Positions 46,510-56,008 of a DNA stretch of 64,000 nt are shown piece by piece. This stretch comes from Roseobacter denitrificans OCh 114 (GTDB lineage Bacteria; Pseudomonadota; Alphaproteobacteria; Rhodobacterales; Rhodobacteraceae), in NCBI RefSeq assembly GCF_000014045.1, contig NC_008209.1:124001-188000 (forward strand), in the 5' to 3' direction. The position numbers and the translations under genes are program-made. Numbering within the stretch: position 1 is the first letter of the stretch; each line of letters begins with the position of its first letter. The notes under the pieces were generated by a model, which was not told the origin of the DNA, searched no databases, and saw nothing but the letters and a program-made list of their open reading frames with translations.

Positions 46510-47907
46510 ATGTCCGCTATCTCGAATCATATGCCAACTGCCGAGTTGCAGGCGTTGGATGCAGCACATCACATGCACCCTTTCACATCCAACGAGGTGT
46601 TGGCCACAAAGGGCGCGCGGGTCATAACGCGCGCTGACGGTGTGTATCTGACGGACAGCGACGGCAACCGCATTCTGGATGGCATGGCGGGTCTGTGGTG
46701 TGTCAACATCGGCTATGGCCGCCCGGAACTCGCAGAGGTAGCCGCGCGGCAGATGAAAGAGCTGCCTTATTACAACACGTTCTTCATGACGACGCATGTC
46801 CCCGCAATTGCCCTTGCGCAAGAGGTCACCAAGCTTGCGCCGGCGGGGATGAACAACATCTTCTTTGCCAGCTCCGGGTCGGAGGCAAACGACACGAACA
46901 TCCGTCTCGTGCGCACGTACTGGGCGCAAAAGGGCAAGCCGCAGAAATCCCACATCATCAGCCGCAAAAACGCCTACCACGGATCGTCCGTCGGATCGGG
47001 CAGCCTCGGTGGTATGACCTACATGCACGAGCAGGGCGGCATGCCCATTGCCGGCATTCATCACATCAACCAGCCCGACTGGTGGTCCGAGGGGGGCGAT
47101 ATGACGCCCGAGGAATTCGGCGTCGCGCGGGCCAAAGAGCTTGAAGCCAAGATTAACGAGTTGGGCGAAGATAACGTCGCCGCCTTTATCGCAGAGCCTG
47201 TGCAGGGCGCGGGCGGCGTGATCGTGCCACCTGAGACTTATTGGCCTGAAATCCAGCGCATCTGCGATGAATATGAAATCCTGCTGATCGCCGACGAAGT
47301 CATCTGTGGATTTGGGCGCCTAGGTGCGTGGTTCGGCTCTGAGGTGATGGGCATTAAACCGCACATCATGACCGTCGCGAAGGGTCTGTCGTCAGGCTAT
47401 CAACCCATCGGCGGGTCGATCGTCTGTGACGAGGTGGCCGAAGTGATCGGGCAAACCGAATTCAATCATGGCTATACATATTCCGGGCACCCTGTCGCCG
47501 CAGCCGTTGCGTTGGAAAACCTGCGCATCCTGCAGGAAGAAAACATCGTCGAACATGTACGCACCGTGGCGGCCCCTGCGCTGAAGGCGGGGCTTGAAAC
47601 GCTTGCCGATCATCCGCTGGTCGGTGACGTGAGTTGCAAGGGCCTGATGGCCTCCCTGGCGCTGACCCCTCATAAGGAGAGTCGGGCAAAGTTCGCATCA
47701 GAGCGCGGCACGATTGGCACGATCTGCCGCGAGAGAGCTTTCGCGAATAACCTCGTCATGCGCCATGTTGGCGACCGAATGGTGGTATCTCCCCCGCTGA
47801 TCATCCAGCAGAACGATATCGACACGCTGGTTGAGCGCGCAGGCAAAGCGCTTGATGAAGCCTATTCCGAAATCAAATCCGAAGGGCTTCTGAAAGCCGC
47901 TTCCTGA
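46510..47907 (+). CDS. Class III aminotransferase, putrescine/polyamine-pyruvate type (SpuC-like)
   Basis: This 465-residue PLP enzyme of the omega-aminotransferase group would transfer an amino group from putrescine or a related amine to pyruvate. The PLP lysine is Lys291 in MTVAKGLSSGYQP, the PLP-phosphate region is ASSGSEANDTN, and the active-site Asp is in LIADEVICGFGRLG. Its place between the polyamine transporters and next to gntR supports an amine-catabolic role. beta-alanine-pyruvate aminotransferase is a possible alternative. Confidence 0.88.
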   Translation: MSAISNHMPTAELQALDAAHHMHPFTSNEVLATKGARVITRADGVYLTDSDGNRILDGMAGLWCVNIGYGRPELAEVAARQMKELPYYNTFFMTTHVPAIALAQEVTKLAPAGMNNIFFASSGSEANDTNIRLVRTYWAQKGKPQKSHIISRKNAYHGSSVGSGSLGGMTYMHEQGGMPIAGIHHINQPDWWSEGGDMTPEEFGVARAKELEAKINELGEDNVAAFIAEPVQGAGGVIVPPETYWPEIQRICDEYEILLIADEVICGFGRLGAWFGSEVMGIKPHIMTVAKGLSSGYQPIGGSIVCDEVAEVIGQTEFNHGYTYSGHPVAAAVALENLRILQEENIVEHVRTVAAPALKAGLETLADHPLVGDVSCKGLMASLALTPHKESRAKFASERGTIGTICRERAFANNLVMRHVGDRMVVSPPLIIQQNDIDTLVERAGKALDEAYSEIKSEGLLKAAS

Positions 47908-48159
47908 CATCAGCAACTTGATATTACATAGAAATAGCAAGCCGCCTAATATGTATCCCGTGCGGATAATCCGACAGCCTGCATGATCCACGTCATGCGG
48001 GCCGTTTGCCGCGCATCTCCTGATTTTACGTCAAAATCAAACGTTGGAGAGCAATTTGGCGTGATACGCACTTAACTGCTTGCACTCAGGTGCCACAGTA
48101 GTTTTACATTGAGTCAACAAGCGCGGTTAACCGCCACAAGAACAATGGGGAGCCAAACC

Positions 48160-49260
48160 TTGGCTGAAAAAAGCTCAAACGACTCGTTCGTCGAATTCGA
48201 CCGCGTGCAGAAAAGCTATGACGGTGAAAATCTGGTCGTAAAAGATCTGAACCTGTTCATGCCGAAAGGTGAGTTTCTCACGATGCTGGGGCCATCGGGT
48301 TCCGGCAAGACAACATGCCTTATGATGCTGGCCGGCTTTGAAACCGCGACGCATGGGGATATCCGCCTTGACGGGGTGTCGATCAACAACATTCCGCCGC
48401 ACAAGCGCGGGATCGGGATGGTGTTCCAGAATTACGCGTTGTTCCCGCATATGACGGTGGCGGAGAACCTGTCCTTCCCGCTGGAAGTGCGCAAGATGGG
48501 CAAATCGGACCGCGAGGCGAAAGTGAAACGCGCGCTCGACATGGTGCAGATGGGCGATTTCGCCGGGCGCCGTCCCGCACAATTGTCCGGGGGTCAGCAG
48601 CAGCGGATTGCCCTGGCCCGGGCGCTTGTGTTCGAGCCGGAACTGGTTTTGATGGACGAACCCCTGGGTGCGCTGGACAAACAGCTGCGCGAAACGCTGC
48701 AGTTTGAGATTACCAACCTTGCCCACGCTCTGGGGATCACGGTCGTCTATGTCACGCACGACCAGACCGAAGCCTTGACGATGTCGGACCGTGTTGCGGT
48801 GTTTGACGATGGGCGCATTCAGCAACTCGCCCCGCCGGACAAGCTCTATGAAGAGCCCGAAAACAGCTTCGTGGCGCAGTTCATCGGCGAGAACAACACG
48901 CTTGAAGGTGTGGTCAAGGAAATCAAGGGCGATCATTGCCTGATACAACTGGACGATGGTGGTCTGATCGATGCCAAGCCGATCAACGTATCGGCGGTTG
49001 GCGAGCGAACCCGCGTTTCCATCCGGCCTGAACGGGTCGAATACAACAAGGACCGCCTGAGCCCCGATGCGCATACGCTGCATGCCGAAGTGCTGGAGTT
49101 CATCTATATGGGCGACATTTTCCGGACGCGCCTGAGGGTAGCGGGCATTGATGAATTCGTGATCAAGACCCGCAACGCACCGGACGTTGACCGCCTGAAA
49201 CCCGGCCAGTCCATCGAAATCGGTTGGCTGCCGGAAGATTGCCGCGCCTTGGACGCCTGA
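48160..49260 (+). CDS. Second polyamine-type ABC transporter ATP-binding protein
   Basis: The ATPase contains Walker A GPSGSGKTTCLM, Q-loop FQNYALFPH, signature LSGGQQQRIALARAL and Walker B LVLMDEPLGALD, with a C-terminal TOBE domain. The TTG at 48160 is preferred because GGGGAG lies 7 bases before it; an ATG at 48145 and a TTG at 48109 are in frame but have no ribosome site. It begins a second + strand import operon with its own binding protein and two unusual permeases. Confidence 0.9.
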   Translation: MAEKSSNDSFVEFDRVQKSYDGENLVVKDLNLFMPKGEFLTMLGPSGSGKTTCLMMLAGFETATHGDIRLDGVSINNIPPHKRGIGMVFQNYALFPHMTVAENLSFPLEVRKMGKSDREAKVKRALDMVQMGDFAGRRPAQLSGGQQQRIALARALVFEPELVLMDEPLGALDKQLRETLQFEITNLAHALGITVVYVTHDQTEALTMSDRVAVFDDGRIQQLAPPDKLYEEPENSFVAQFIGENNTLEGVVKEIKGDHCLIQLDDGGLIDAKPINVSAVGERTRVSIRPERVEYNKDRLSPDAHTLHAEVLEFIYMGDIFRTRLRVAGIDEFVIKTRNAPDVDRLKPGQSIEIGWLPEDCRALDA

Positions 49261-49379
49261 CAGGTTCTTGGTGCGCGACATATCGTGCCCGTTCGGGTCA
49301 CGATCTCAAAGAGGCGGTGTATAAGCCCGTTGACACGCGCCTCACATTCGAAACGGGTAGATAAATTGGGAGACGACGA

Positions 49380-50486
49380 ATGAAACTGACCAAATTGCTT
49401 TTGGCCTCAACCGCGCTGACATTGGCTGCGGGATCGGCATTTGCGGAAGTCGAAATGGCGAACGAAATGACAATCGTAAGCTGGGGCGGCGCCTATTCCA
49501 ACTCGCAACAGCAAGCGTATCACAACCCCTACATGGAAAAGACCGGGGTCACCATCATCAACGATGAAAGCTCGGCCGAAGCGGTGTCAAAGCTGCGCGC
49601 GATGAACGAAGCGGGCAACATCACATGGGATGTGGTGGATGTGGTTGCCGCGGACGCACTGCGTCTGTGTGACGAAGGTCTGGCGATGGAAATTGACGCA
49701 GACGAAATGCTGGCGCCGGCACCGGATGGCACGCCGGCTTCCGAGGATTTCGGCGACCTGCTGGTGGGTGACTGCTTCATCCCGCAGATCGTCTACTCCA
49801 CCACCGTCGGCTACCGCACGGATATGGTCGGTGACACACCGCCCACGTCCATCTGCGCATTGTTTGACACTGAGGGTTATCCCGGCAAGCGCGCGCTGGA
49901 AAAGCGCCCGATCAACAACATGGAATGGGCGCTGCTGTGTGACGGTGTTGCAAAAGACGACGTCTACGACGTGCTGGAAACGGACGAAGGTCAGCAGCAG
50001 GCGCTTGATAAGCTGGCAACGATCAAAGACGACGTGATCTGGTGGTCCGCCGGTGCCGACACGCCACAGCTTCTGGCGGATGGCGAAATCGTCATGGGTT
50101 CGACCTATAACGGTCGTCTGTTCTCGGTCATCGAGGAGCAGAAACAGCCAGTTGGTATGCTCTGGGACGCTCAGGTGTTCGATCTGGACGGCTGGATCAT
50201 CCCCGCAGGTCTGCCTGAAGACCGTCTGGCCCGTGCGCTTGACTATGTATATTTCGCAACCGACACGCAGCGTTTGGCAGACCAGTCCAAGTGGATTAGC
50301 TACGGCCCTGCACGTGCGTCTTCTGCACCATTGGTCAGCACACATGCCGAATTGGGCATCGAAATGGCACCACACATGCCAACCGATCCGGAAAACGCCA
50401 AGAACACGTTCCTCTACAACTACGAGTTCTGGGCTGACTATCGCGACGATATCGACGCGAAGTTCCAGGCGTGGCTGGCACAATAA
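49380..50486 (+). CDS. Periplasmic polyamine-type substrate-binding protein
   Basis: The 368-residue protein has a signal peptide (1-22, cut after SAFA) and the spermidine/putrescine-binding-protein pattern MTIVSWGGAYSNSQQQAYHNPY, similar to PotD-like proteins that include agmatine or opine binders. The substrate is not readable from sequence. It lies between the ATPase and the DUF1330 gene, with a perfect hairpin after its stop. Confidence 0.88.
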   Translation: MKLTKLLLASTALTLAAGSAFAEVEMANEMTIVSWGGAYSNSQQQAYHNPYMEKTGVTIINDESSAEAVSKLRAMNEAGNITWDVVDVVAADALRLCDEGLAMEIDADEMLAPAPDGTPASEDFGDLLVGDCFIPQIVYSTTVGYRTDMVGDTPPTSICALFDTEGYPGKRALEKRPINNMEWALLCDGVAKDDVYDVLETDEGQQQALDKLATIKDDVIWWSAGADTPQLLADGEIVMGSTYNGRLFSVIEEQKQPVGMLWDAQVFDLDGWIIPAGLPEDRLARALDYVYFATDTQRLADQSKWISYGPARASSAPLVSTHAELGIEMAPHMPTDPENAKNTFLYNYEFWADYRDDIDAKFQAWLAQ

Positions 50487-50509
50487 GCGCCTCTGCGTGA
50501 CTGAGATCA

Positions 50510-50534
50510 GGAAGGGCGGTGCATCCGCCCTTCC
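50510..50534 (+). terminator. Hairpin after the second binding-protein gene
   Basis: GGAAGGGCGG and CCGCCCTTCC form a perfect 10-bp stem around a 5-base loop, 23 bp after the stop. No strong U-tract follows. As in the first transporter operon, a hairpin comes right after the binding-protein gene, which fits higher expression of that component. Confidence 0.75.
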
Positions 50535-50558
50535 CACAAGAATAAAAGGGGACGGAAA

Positions 50559-50846
50559 ATGCCCAAGGGATACATCATCGGCAACATCAGCTTGAGGGAT
50601 GCAGACGCATATAAACCCTACAGTCTGCGCAATGATGAAATCGTTCCACGCCACGGCGGCAAGTTTCTGGCGCGCGGCGGTCGGTCGCAAATCCTTGAGG
50701 GTGACAGCCATGACCGCCAGGTCATTATCGAATTTCCGTCTTATGAGGACGCGCTCGCGTTCTACAATGACCCCGACTATCAGGAAAACATGAAAATCCG
50801 ACAGGCAAACGCCGACGGATCCATACTCGTTGTGGAGGGCGTTTGA
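50559..50846 (+). CDS. DUF1330 family protein
   Basis: This 95-residue ferredoxin-like-fold protein has the DUF1330 marks GYIIGNISLRDADAYKPY at the start and HDRQVIIEFPSYEDALAFYNDPDYQ. Function of the family is not established; some members bind or modify small molecules. It is unusual as an insert between the binding-protein and permease genes of an ABC operon, and ends 3 bp before the permease. AAAAGGGGA precedes its ATG. Confidence 0.85.
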   Translation: MPKGYIIGNISLRDADAYKPYSLRNDEIVPRHGGKFLARGGRSQILEGDSHDRQVIIEFPSYEDALAFYNDPDYQENMKIRQANADGSILVVEGV

Positions 50847-50849
50847 GCC

Positions 50850-52490
50850 ATGACCGATACCGCTGAACACTCCGGCCCGATGCTTGCCGCGGACGGCCGT
50901 CCGCTCAAGGCAAGCCTGAACCGTGCGTTGCGCCGCCAAAAGATGCGCGCGCTCTTGCTGATTGCGCCGCTGTTGCTGTTCGTGCTGGTCACGTTCATCG
51001 CGCCGATTGCGGACATGCTGTTCCGCTCTGTCGAAAACCAGATTGTATCCGACACATTGCCCCGCACCACGACCGAGCTGGCGACATGGGATGCGGATAG
51101 CGGTGAAATCCCGTCGCAGGAAACGTTCAACGCGCTGTTCAAGGACGTCTTTATCGCGGCGGAGCGTAAAGCGCATACGCGGCTGGGGTCCCGGCTCAAC
51201 TATGAATTGACGGGTGTGTCATCCCTGTTTCGCAAATCAGGCCGCAGCGTCGATGACATGGCGGAGGTCTATCAGGACCAGTTCGAAGACCTCAACGACT
51301 TCTGGAAAGAGGGCGAAAACTGGAGCCAGTTGATGGGCTCGGCTTCGTGGCTCACCGCGATGAACGGCTGGAATGAGGATAGCGGACAGGCGCAGCCGGT
51401 CTTCGAGGTGCGCGACGACATCGCCGCCGCCTTGCCGGAAACGACTGCCATCTATGAGGAATTCGCAACATTCGTTCAGATCGAGGAAGAAGAACGCCTC
51501 ACCACCGAAGACCCCTGGGCGGTTGTTTATGCGGCGCTCTATGAGGATATGGCAGGCGGCGCGGACCTGTCGGGCATCTCCGGTGCGGGCAGTGCTGAGC
51601 TTCTGGCCGCCGCTGAAGCCGCAGCGACGTTTGAGACGGTCGATTATACCGCCGCCTTTTATGAGGTTGACGAGGATTGGCACGACATCGACGTCTGGCA
51701 GACCATCCAGACTTATACCCCCGACTTCACCTCCGGCTATTTCCTCAACGCGGTTGATATGAAGAAATCGCCGGACGGCCCGGAAATGCGCCCGGAAAAC
51801 GAACAGCTGCACATCATGTTGTTCATGCGCACATTGTTCATGTCTCTGGTGATCACCGGAAGCTGCATTCTGCTCGGCTATCCCGTGGCGTGGATCCTGG
51901 CCAACCTGCCCGCGCGCACGGCGAACCTGTTGATGATCCTCGTGTTGTTGCCCTTCTGGACATCGCTCTTGGTGCGCACATCCGCATGGAAGGTCATGTT
52001 GCAGCAACAGGGCGTCGTGAATGATACCCTTGTCTGGCTTGGGATTGTGGCCGATGACAGTCGCCTTGCGCTGATAAACAACCAGACCGGCACGATCATC
52101 GCGATGACGCATATCCTGCTGCCGTTCATGATCCTGCCGCTCTATTCGGTGATGAAGACGATCCCGCCGAGTTATCTGCGCGCCGCCAAGTCATTGGGGG
52201 CCACGAACTGGACAGCCTTCTGGCGGGTCTATTTCCCGCAATCCGTGCCGGGGATCGGCGCGGGGTCGATCCTCGTGTTCATCCTGTCCATCGGCTATTA
52301 CATCACGCCTGAAATCGTCGGGGGCACCACGGGTACGTTCATTTCCAACCGGATCGCCTATCACATTTCCAGCTCGCTCAACTGGGGCCTTGCCGCCGCA
52401 CTCGGGGCCATCCTGCTGGCGGTCGTTCTGGCGCTCTACTGGGCATATGATAGAATTGTTGGCATCGACAACGTGAAATTGGGAGGCTGA
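50850..52490 (+). CDS. ABC permease (PotB-like) with a large extra periplasmic domain
   Basis: The 546-residue permease has a first membrane helix (about 32-57), then roughly 260 residues of mostly acidic, soluble sequence (about 60-318) before the remaining five helices and the EAA loop RAAKSLGATNWTAFWRVYFPQS. Ordinary PotB proteins are near 290 residues, so the insert is a whole extra domain, expected in the periplasm. It may help the binding protein dock or bind substrate; no known fold is recognised. It is 3 bp after the DUF1330 gene and 3 bp before its partner. Confidence 0.88.
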   Translation: MTDTAEHSGPMLAADGRPLKASLNRALRRQKMRALLLIAPLLLFVLVTFIAPIADMLFRSVENQIVSDTLPRTTTELATWDADSGEIPSQETFNALFKDVFIAAERKAHTRLGSRLNYELTGVSSLFRKSGRSVDDMAEVYQDQFEDLNDFWKEGENWSQLMGSASWLTAMNGWNEDSGQAQPVFEVRDDIAAALPETTAIYEEFATFVQIEEEERLTTEDPWAVVYAALYEDMAGGADLSGISGAGSAELLAAAEAAATFETVDYTAAFYEVDEDWHDIDVWQTIQTYTPDFTSGYFLNAVDMKKSPDGPEMRPENEQLHIMLFMRTLFMSLVITGSCILLGYPVAWILANLPARTANLLMILVLLPFWTSLLVRTSAWKVMLQQQGVVNDTLVWLGIVADDSRLALINNQTGTIIAMTHILLPFMILPLYSVMKTIPPSYLRAAKSLGATNWTAFWRVYFPQSVPGIGAGSILVFILSIGYYITPEIVGGTTGTFISNRIAYHISSSLNWGLAAALGAILLAVVLALYWAYDRIVGIDNVKLGG

Positions 52491-52493
52491 CAC

Positions 52494-53672
52494 ATGGTAG
52501 CTCTGACACCTGTATCCCGGACGGAGCCGTCCTTTTATGTCCCTGTTGTCGCTGCGTTCGGCGCCTTTGCAGGCCTTTTTGTCGGCACAGCACAGGGCAG
52601 TTCACTGCTTGGCCTGATCATTGGCGCGGCGCTGATGGGGGCGGTCGCCTTTGTCTTGACCAAGGTGATCAAGGACGAACGGCTCGGTCTCTGGGGCCTT
52701 GTCATTCTGCTGGGCATCGCCGGTTTTCTGATGGGCGGTATTCCGGCGGGACTGATCGGGGCAGGATTCGGATGGTTTTTCGCCTGGCTGAGCTTCTGGC
52801 TCTACGAGTCGCGCTATCGTCAGCATCTCGTGCCCTACCTCACGCCCGGGCAGGTCCTGTGGCACTATACCTTCCGCGTGATCTGCGGTGCGATCCTTGT
52901 GTTTCTCATCACGCCGATCCTTGTGGTCATGCCGCTGAGTTTCAACGCGGAGAACTTCTTTACCTTCACCCCTGAGATGCTGCGTTTTGATCCGGCGGGC
53001 TATTCGCTGAAACATTACGAGGATTTCTTTACCAATTCGGACTGGCAGGGTGCCTTGGCCAATTCCATCAAGATCGCCCCGGCGGCGACGCTGCTCTCGG
53101 TGACCTTTGGCACGCTGGCGGCCATCGGCCTTAGCCAACCGCATGTTCCGTTCCGCCGCGCCATCATGGCCATCCTGATCTCACCGATGATCGTACCGCT
53201 CATCATCTCCGCTGCGGGCATGTATTTCTTCTACAGCCGCATCGGCCTGCAGGGCACCTATATGGGCGTTGTGCTCGCGCATGCGGCCTTGGGTATCCCC
53301 TTTGTCATCATCACGGTGACGGCAACGCTGGTGGGCTTTGACAACTCGCTCACCCGTGCGGCGGCCAATATGGGCGCAAACCCGGTCACCACATTCTTTC
53401 GGGTGCAGATGCCGCTTATTCTGCCCGGTGTCATATCGGGGGGGTTGTTCGCCTTTATCACGTCCTTTGACGAAGTGGTCGTGGTGCTCTTTGTCGGTTC
53501 AGCCGGTCAGAAAACGCTGCCCTGGCAGATGTTCACAGGTCTGCGCGAACAGATCAGCCCGACGATTCTCGCCGTGGCGACGATCCTTGTGCTGGTGTCA
53601 ATTGCGCTGCTGACGGTGGTGGAACTGCTGCGCCGCCGCTCCGAGCGTCTGCGCGGGATGAGCCCCACGTGA
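52494..53672 (+). CDS. ABC permease (PotC-like) with an N-terminal membrane extension
   Basis: The 392-residue permease carries about 120 extra residues at its N-terminus with several hydrophobic, Gly/Ala-rich helices (from about residue 12 to 100) before the normal six-helix core beginning near VICGAILVFLITPILVVM. The EAA loop is TRAAANMGANPVTTFFRVQMPLI. It follows the insert-bearing permease directly and is the last gene of the operon. A hairpin lies after its stop. Confidence 0.88.
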   Translation: MVALTPVSRTEPSFYVPVVAAFGAFAGLFVGTAQGSSLLGLIIGAALMGAVAFVLTKVIKDERLGLWGLVILLGIAGFLMGGIPAGLIGAGFGWFFAWLSFWLYESRYRQHLVPYLTPGQVLWHYTFRVICGAILVFLITPILVVMPLSFNAENFFTFTPEMLRFDPAGYSLKHYEDFFTNSDWQGALANSIKIAPAATLLSVTFGTLAAIGLSQPHVPFRRAIMAILISPMIVPLIISAAGMYFFYSRIGLQGTYMGVVLAHAALGIPFVIITVTATLVGFDNSLTRAAANMGANPVTTFFRVQMPLILPGVISGGLFAFITSFDEVVVVLFVGSAGQKTLPWQMFTGLREQISPTILAVATILVLVSIALLTVVELLRRRSERLRGMSPT

Positions 53673-53713
53673 CATGAACCACGTCACCGGTTTTGCACAA
53701 AAGCGTTGACGCG

Positions 53714-53745
53714 CCCCCCTTGCTGCCGGATCAGCGCAAGGGGGG
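53714..53745. terminator. GC-rich hairpin between convergent permease and transglycosylase genes
   Basis: CCCCCCTTGC and GCAAGGGGGG form a perfect 10-bp stem with a 12-base loop. It lies 42 bp past the permease stop and 19 bp past the transglycosylase stop on the other strand, and could end transcription from both sides. Confidence 0.7.
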
Positions 53746-53763
53746 TCGGTCACGCGGCACAGA

Positions 53764-55119
53764 TCATCGCAGTTTTTGCAACAAGGCGGAGGAGGCATAG
53801 CCATCCGCCACCAGACCCCGGTTGCGTTGAAAAGCACGGATCGCATCCGTTGTTTTGGGCCCGATGCGGCCATCGACCCCTTGGGTATTGAATCCGGCAT
53901 GGGTCAGCCGCTGCTGTATTTCCTTACGCTCCGCAAAGGTCAGCGCCCGTTCGTCCGTGGGCCAGCTTGACCGGATCGGGCCGCCGCCTTTGATACGGTC
54001 GCTCAGATGGCCCACTCCGATGACATAGGCATCCGCCGCGTTATACCGTTCGATGGCGGCAAAATTATCGAAGATCATGAAGGCCGCACCCTCTGCGCCA
54101 GCGGGCAGCAGGATGGCCGCACGCCCGTGATTGGCCACTTTGCGACCACTCATGTCTCTGACACCCAAGCGCGCCCAAGCACCGGGTGTCTTTCTGGTGA
54201 TCCGGTTGGCCTGCGCATAGTCAAACCCTTGCGGCAGTTGTACCTCAACGCCCCAGGGCTGGCCGGTTTTCCAACCTGCGTTTTTCAGATAGGCCGCCGT
54301 AGAGGCCAGCGCGTCAGTAGGATCCTCCGACCAGATGTCGCGCCGCCCATCGCCCGTGAAATCAACGGCATAGGCAAGGTAAGACGTGGGAATAAACTGC
54401 GTATGTCCCATGGCCCCGGCCCAGCTGCCGGTCATATTGCGCGGGGCCGTGTCTCCGTTTTGCAGGATTTTCAGTGCCGCGATCAATTGTTCTTCGAAAA
54501 ACGCGCCGCGCCGTCCTTCATAGGCCAGAGTCGCCAGAGAGCGGATCACATCATTTGAGCCGCGATAGGCACCATAGCCGCTTTCCAGCCCCCAGACCGC
54601 GACGACGACTTCCTTTTCAACGCCGTAGCGCCGCTCGATCGCCTCCAGCGTTGTGCGGTGTTTGGCCAGTGCCGCCTTGCCATTCGCGATGCGCCGATCC
54701 GAGGCCGCACTCGCAAGATACTGCCAGATCGTCTTGGTGAATTCGGACTGGTTTCTGTCCCGCCGGATCACATCGCTGTCAAAACGCACACCTTGAAAGG
54801 CAGATTCCAACGTTGCCGATCTGATCCCCTGTCGCGCCGCACGGTCCTTGAACCCCGCCACCCAGGCGTCAAACTCGGCGGCGGAAGTGGCCAGCGCAAG
54901 TGCCATTTCGGCCTCGCCCTTGATGGCATCCGTCCTCAGTTTGGGTCGAATCGCCCGCTCAATCGCCGTGCCTGACGCGGCAACATCGACAAGGTTCACC
55001 GGCGGCGCAACGGCCGGGCGCACCACGGGCCGCAAGGACTGCCCGGAGGTCTGGGCATAGGCACCATTTACCCCCAACACCAAGCCAAGCATACCCGACC
55101 AAAAGATCATGCGTTTCAT
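53764..55119 (-). CDS. Lytic murein transglycosylase with peptidoglycan-binding domain
   Basis: The 451-residue MltB/SLT_2-type enzyme has a signal peptide (1-22), a catalytic domain from about residue 75 to 365 with the active Glu in WGLESGYGAYRGS and AMGHTQFIPTSYLAYAVDF, and a C-terminal PG_binding_1 domain (QQRLTHAGFNTQGVDGRIG, about 390-448). It would act in the periplasm on peptidoglycan turnover. It converges on the ABC operon. Confidence 0.93.
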   Translation of the reverse strand: MKRMIFWSGMLGLVLGVNGAYAQTSGQSLRPVVRPAVAPPVNLVDVAASGTAIERAIRPKLRTDAIKGEAEMALALATSAAEFDAWVAGFKDRAARQGIRSATLESAFQGVRFDSDVIRRDRNQSEFTKTIWQYLASAASDRRIANGKAALAKHRTTLEAIERRYGVEKEVVVAVWGLESGYGAYRGSNDVIRSLATLAYEGRRGAFFEEQLIAALKILQNGDTAPRNMTGSWAGAMGHTQFIPTSYLAYAVDFTGDGRRDIWSEDPTDALASTAAYLKNAGWKTGQPWGVEVQLPQGFDYAQANRITRKTPGAWARLGVRDMSGRKVANHGRAAILLPAGAEGAAFMIFDNFAAIERYNAADAYVIGVGHLSDRIKGGGPIRSSWPTDERALTFAERKEIQQRLTHAGFNTQGVDGRIGPKTTDAIRAFQRNRGLVADGYASSALLQKLR

Positions 55120-55312
55120 GAAAACATCCTGCTACGATTTTTATTATTAGTGACAGTGTAGCGCGACTTTGCTTTCGGAAAAAGAACTCTGTGTCTCTAT
55201 CGCGGCCTGTCGCCGACGGTGAAAGCGATTGGCCGTTCTACGCAGCGCTTGTTGCAACCGTACAGATGTGTTGTCTAACATGCGCTGAGCATCGCGCGTC
55301 ACGCAGGATTGA

Positions 55313-56008
55313 ATGATGATCAAACTACTGACCTTTCCACCGGCGTTCGGGCTCTTTGCGGCGAGCCCCTTCTGTGTAAAAGCTGCCTATCTCTTGAACA
55401 TGTCCGGCCAGAAGTGGGAGCGTGAGGATATGCTGGACCCGCGCAAGATGCCCTACGGAAAACTGCCTGCCATCCGCGCAGGGGAGCGGCTGATTGCAGA
55501 CAGCGACCGTATTCAGACATACCTTGAAAGCGAAGGTGCGGATTTCAACAAAGGGTTATCGGACCTCGACAAGGCCAATGCCCGTGCGTTCATTCGCATG
55601 TCCGAGGAACATTTGTATTTTCATCTGGTGCTCGACCGATGGGCCGATGATGCCATTTGGCCCAAGGTGCGCGATGTCTATTTTTCTCAGGTTCCGCCCG
55701 GCCTGCGCCATGTCATCGCCGCCGGTGTGCGCAGAAAAACCCTGAGCGGGCTGCACAGCCAAGGTCTCGGTCGGCTCAGCCAGGAGGAACGTTTGGCGAG
55801 AATAGAGCCTGATATTGATGCGATCACCATGCGCTTACGGCACAGTCATTTCCTGTTTGGGGACCAGCCAACGGCCGCCGATGCCTCGGTCGCGCCTATG
55901 TTGGCGGCCGCAACCGCATCGCCGGGAGTAACGCTGATGGGCCGGATGATCGAAGGGAATGAGGTCTTGATGGCCTATATCGCACGGGTCGATGAAAGCT
56001 GCGGCTAA
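55313..56008 (+). CDS. Glutathione S-transferase family protein
   Basis: The 231-residue product has a thioredoxin-like GST N-domain (FAASPFCVKAAYLLNMSGQKW, KLPAIRAGERLIADSDRIQTYLE) and a helical C-domain with HFLFGDQPTAADASVAPML. Cys in the SPFC motif may be catalytic. A specific substrate cannot be assigned. Its 3' end overlaps the oppositely oriented rnr gene by 4 bases. Confidence 0.88.
   Translation: MMIKLLTFPPAFGLFAASPFCVKAAYLLNMSGQKWEREDMLDPRKMPYGKLPAIRAGERLIADSDRIQTYLESEGADFNKGLSDLDKANARAFIRMSEEHLYFHLVLDRWADDAIWPKVRDVYFSQVPPGLRHVIAAGVRRKTLSGLHSQGLGRLSQEERLARIEPDIDAITMRLRHSHFLFGDQPTAADASVAPMLAAATASPGVTLMGRMIEGNEVLMAYIARVDESCG

Noticed and set aside
48175..49281. Minus-strand frame of 368 codons
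   Set aside because: It is antisense to the second ABC ATPase, whose motifs are unmistakable on the + strand.
49587..51176. Minus-strand frame of 529 codons
   Set aside because: It is the antisense shadow of the binding protein, DUF1330 and the permease start; composition (His/Arg/Val-rich) is not protein-like.
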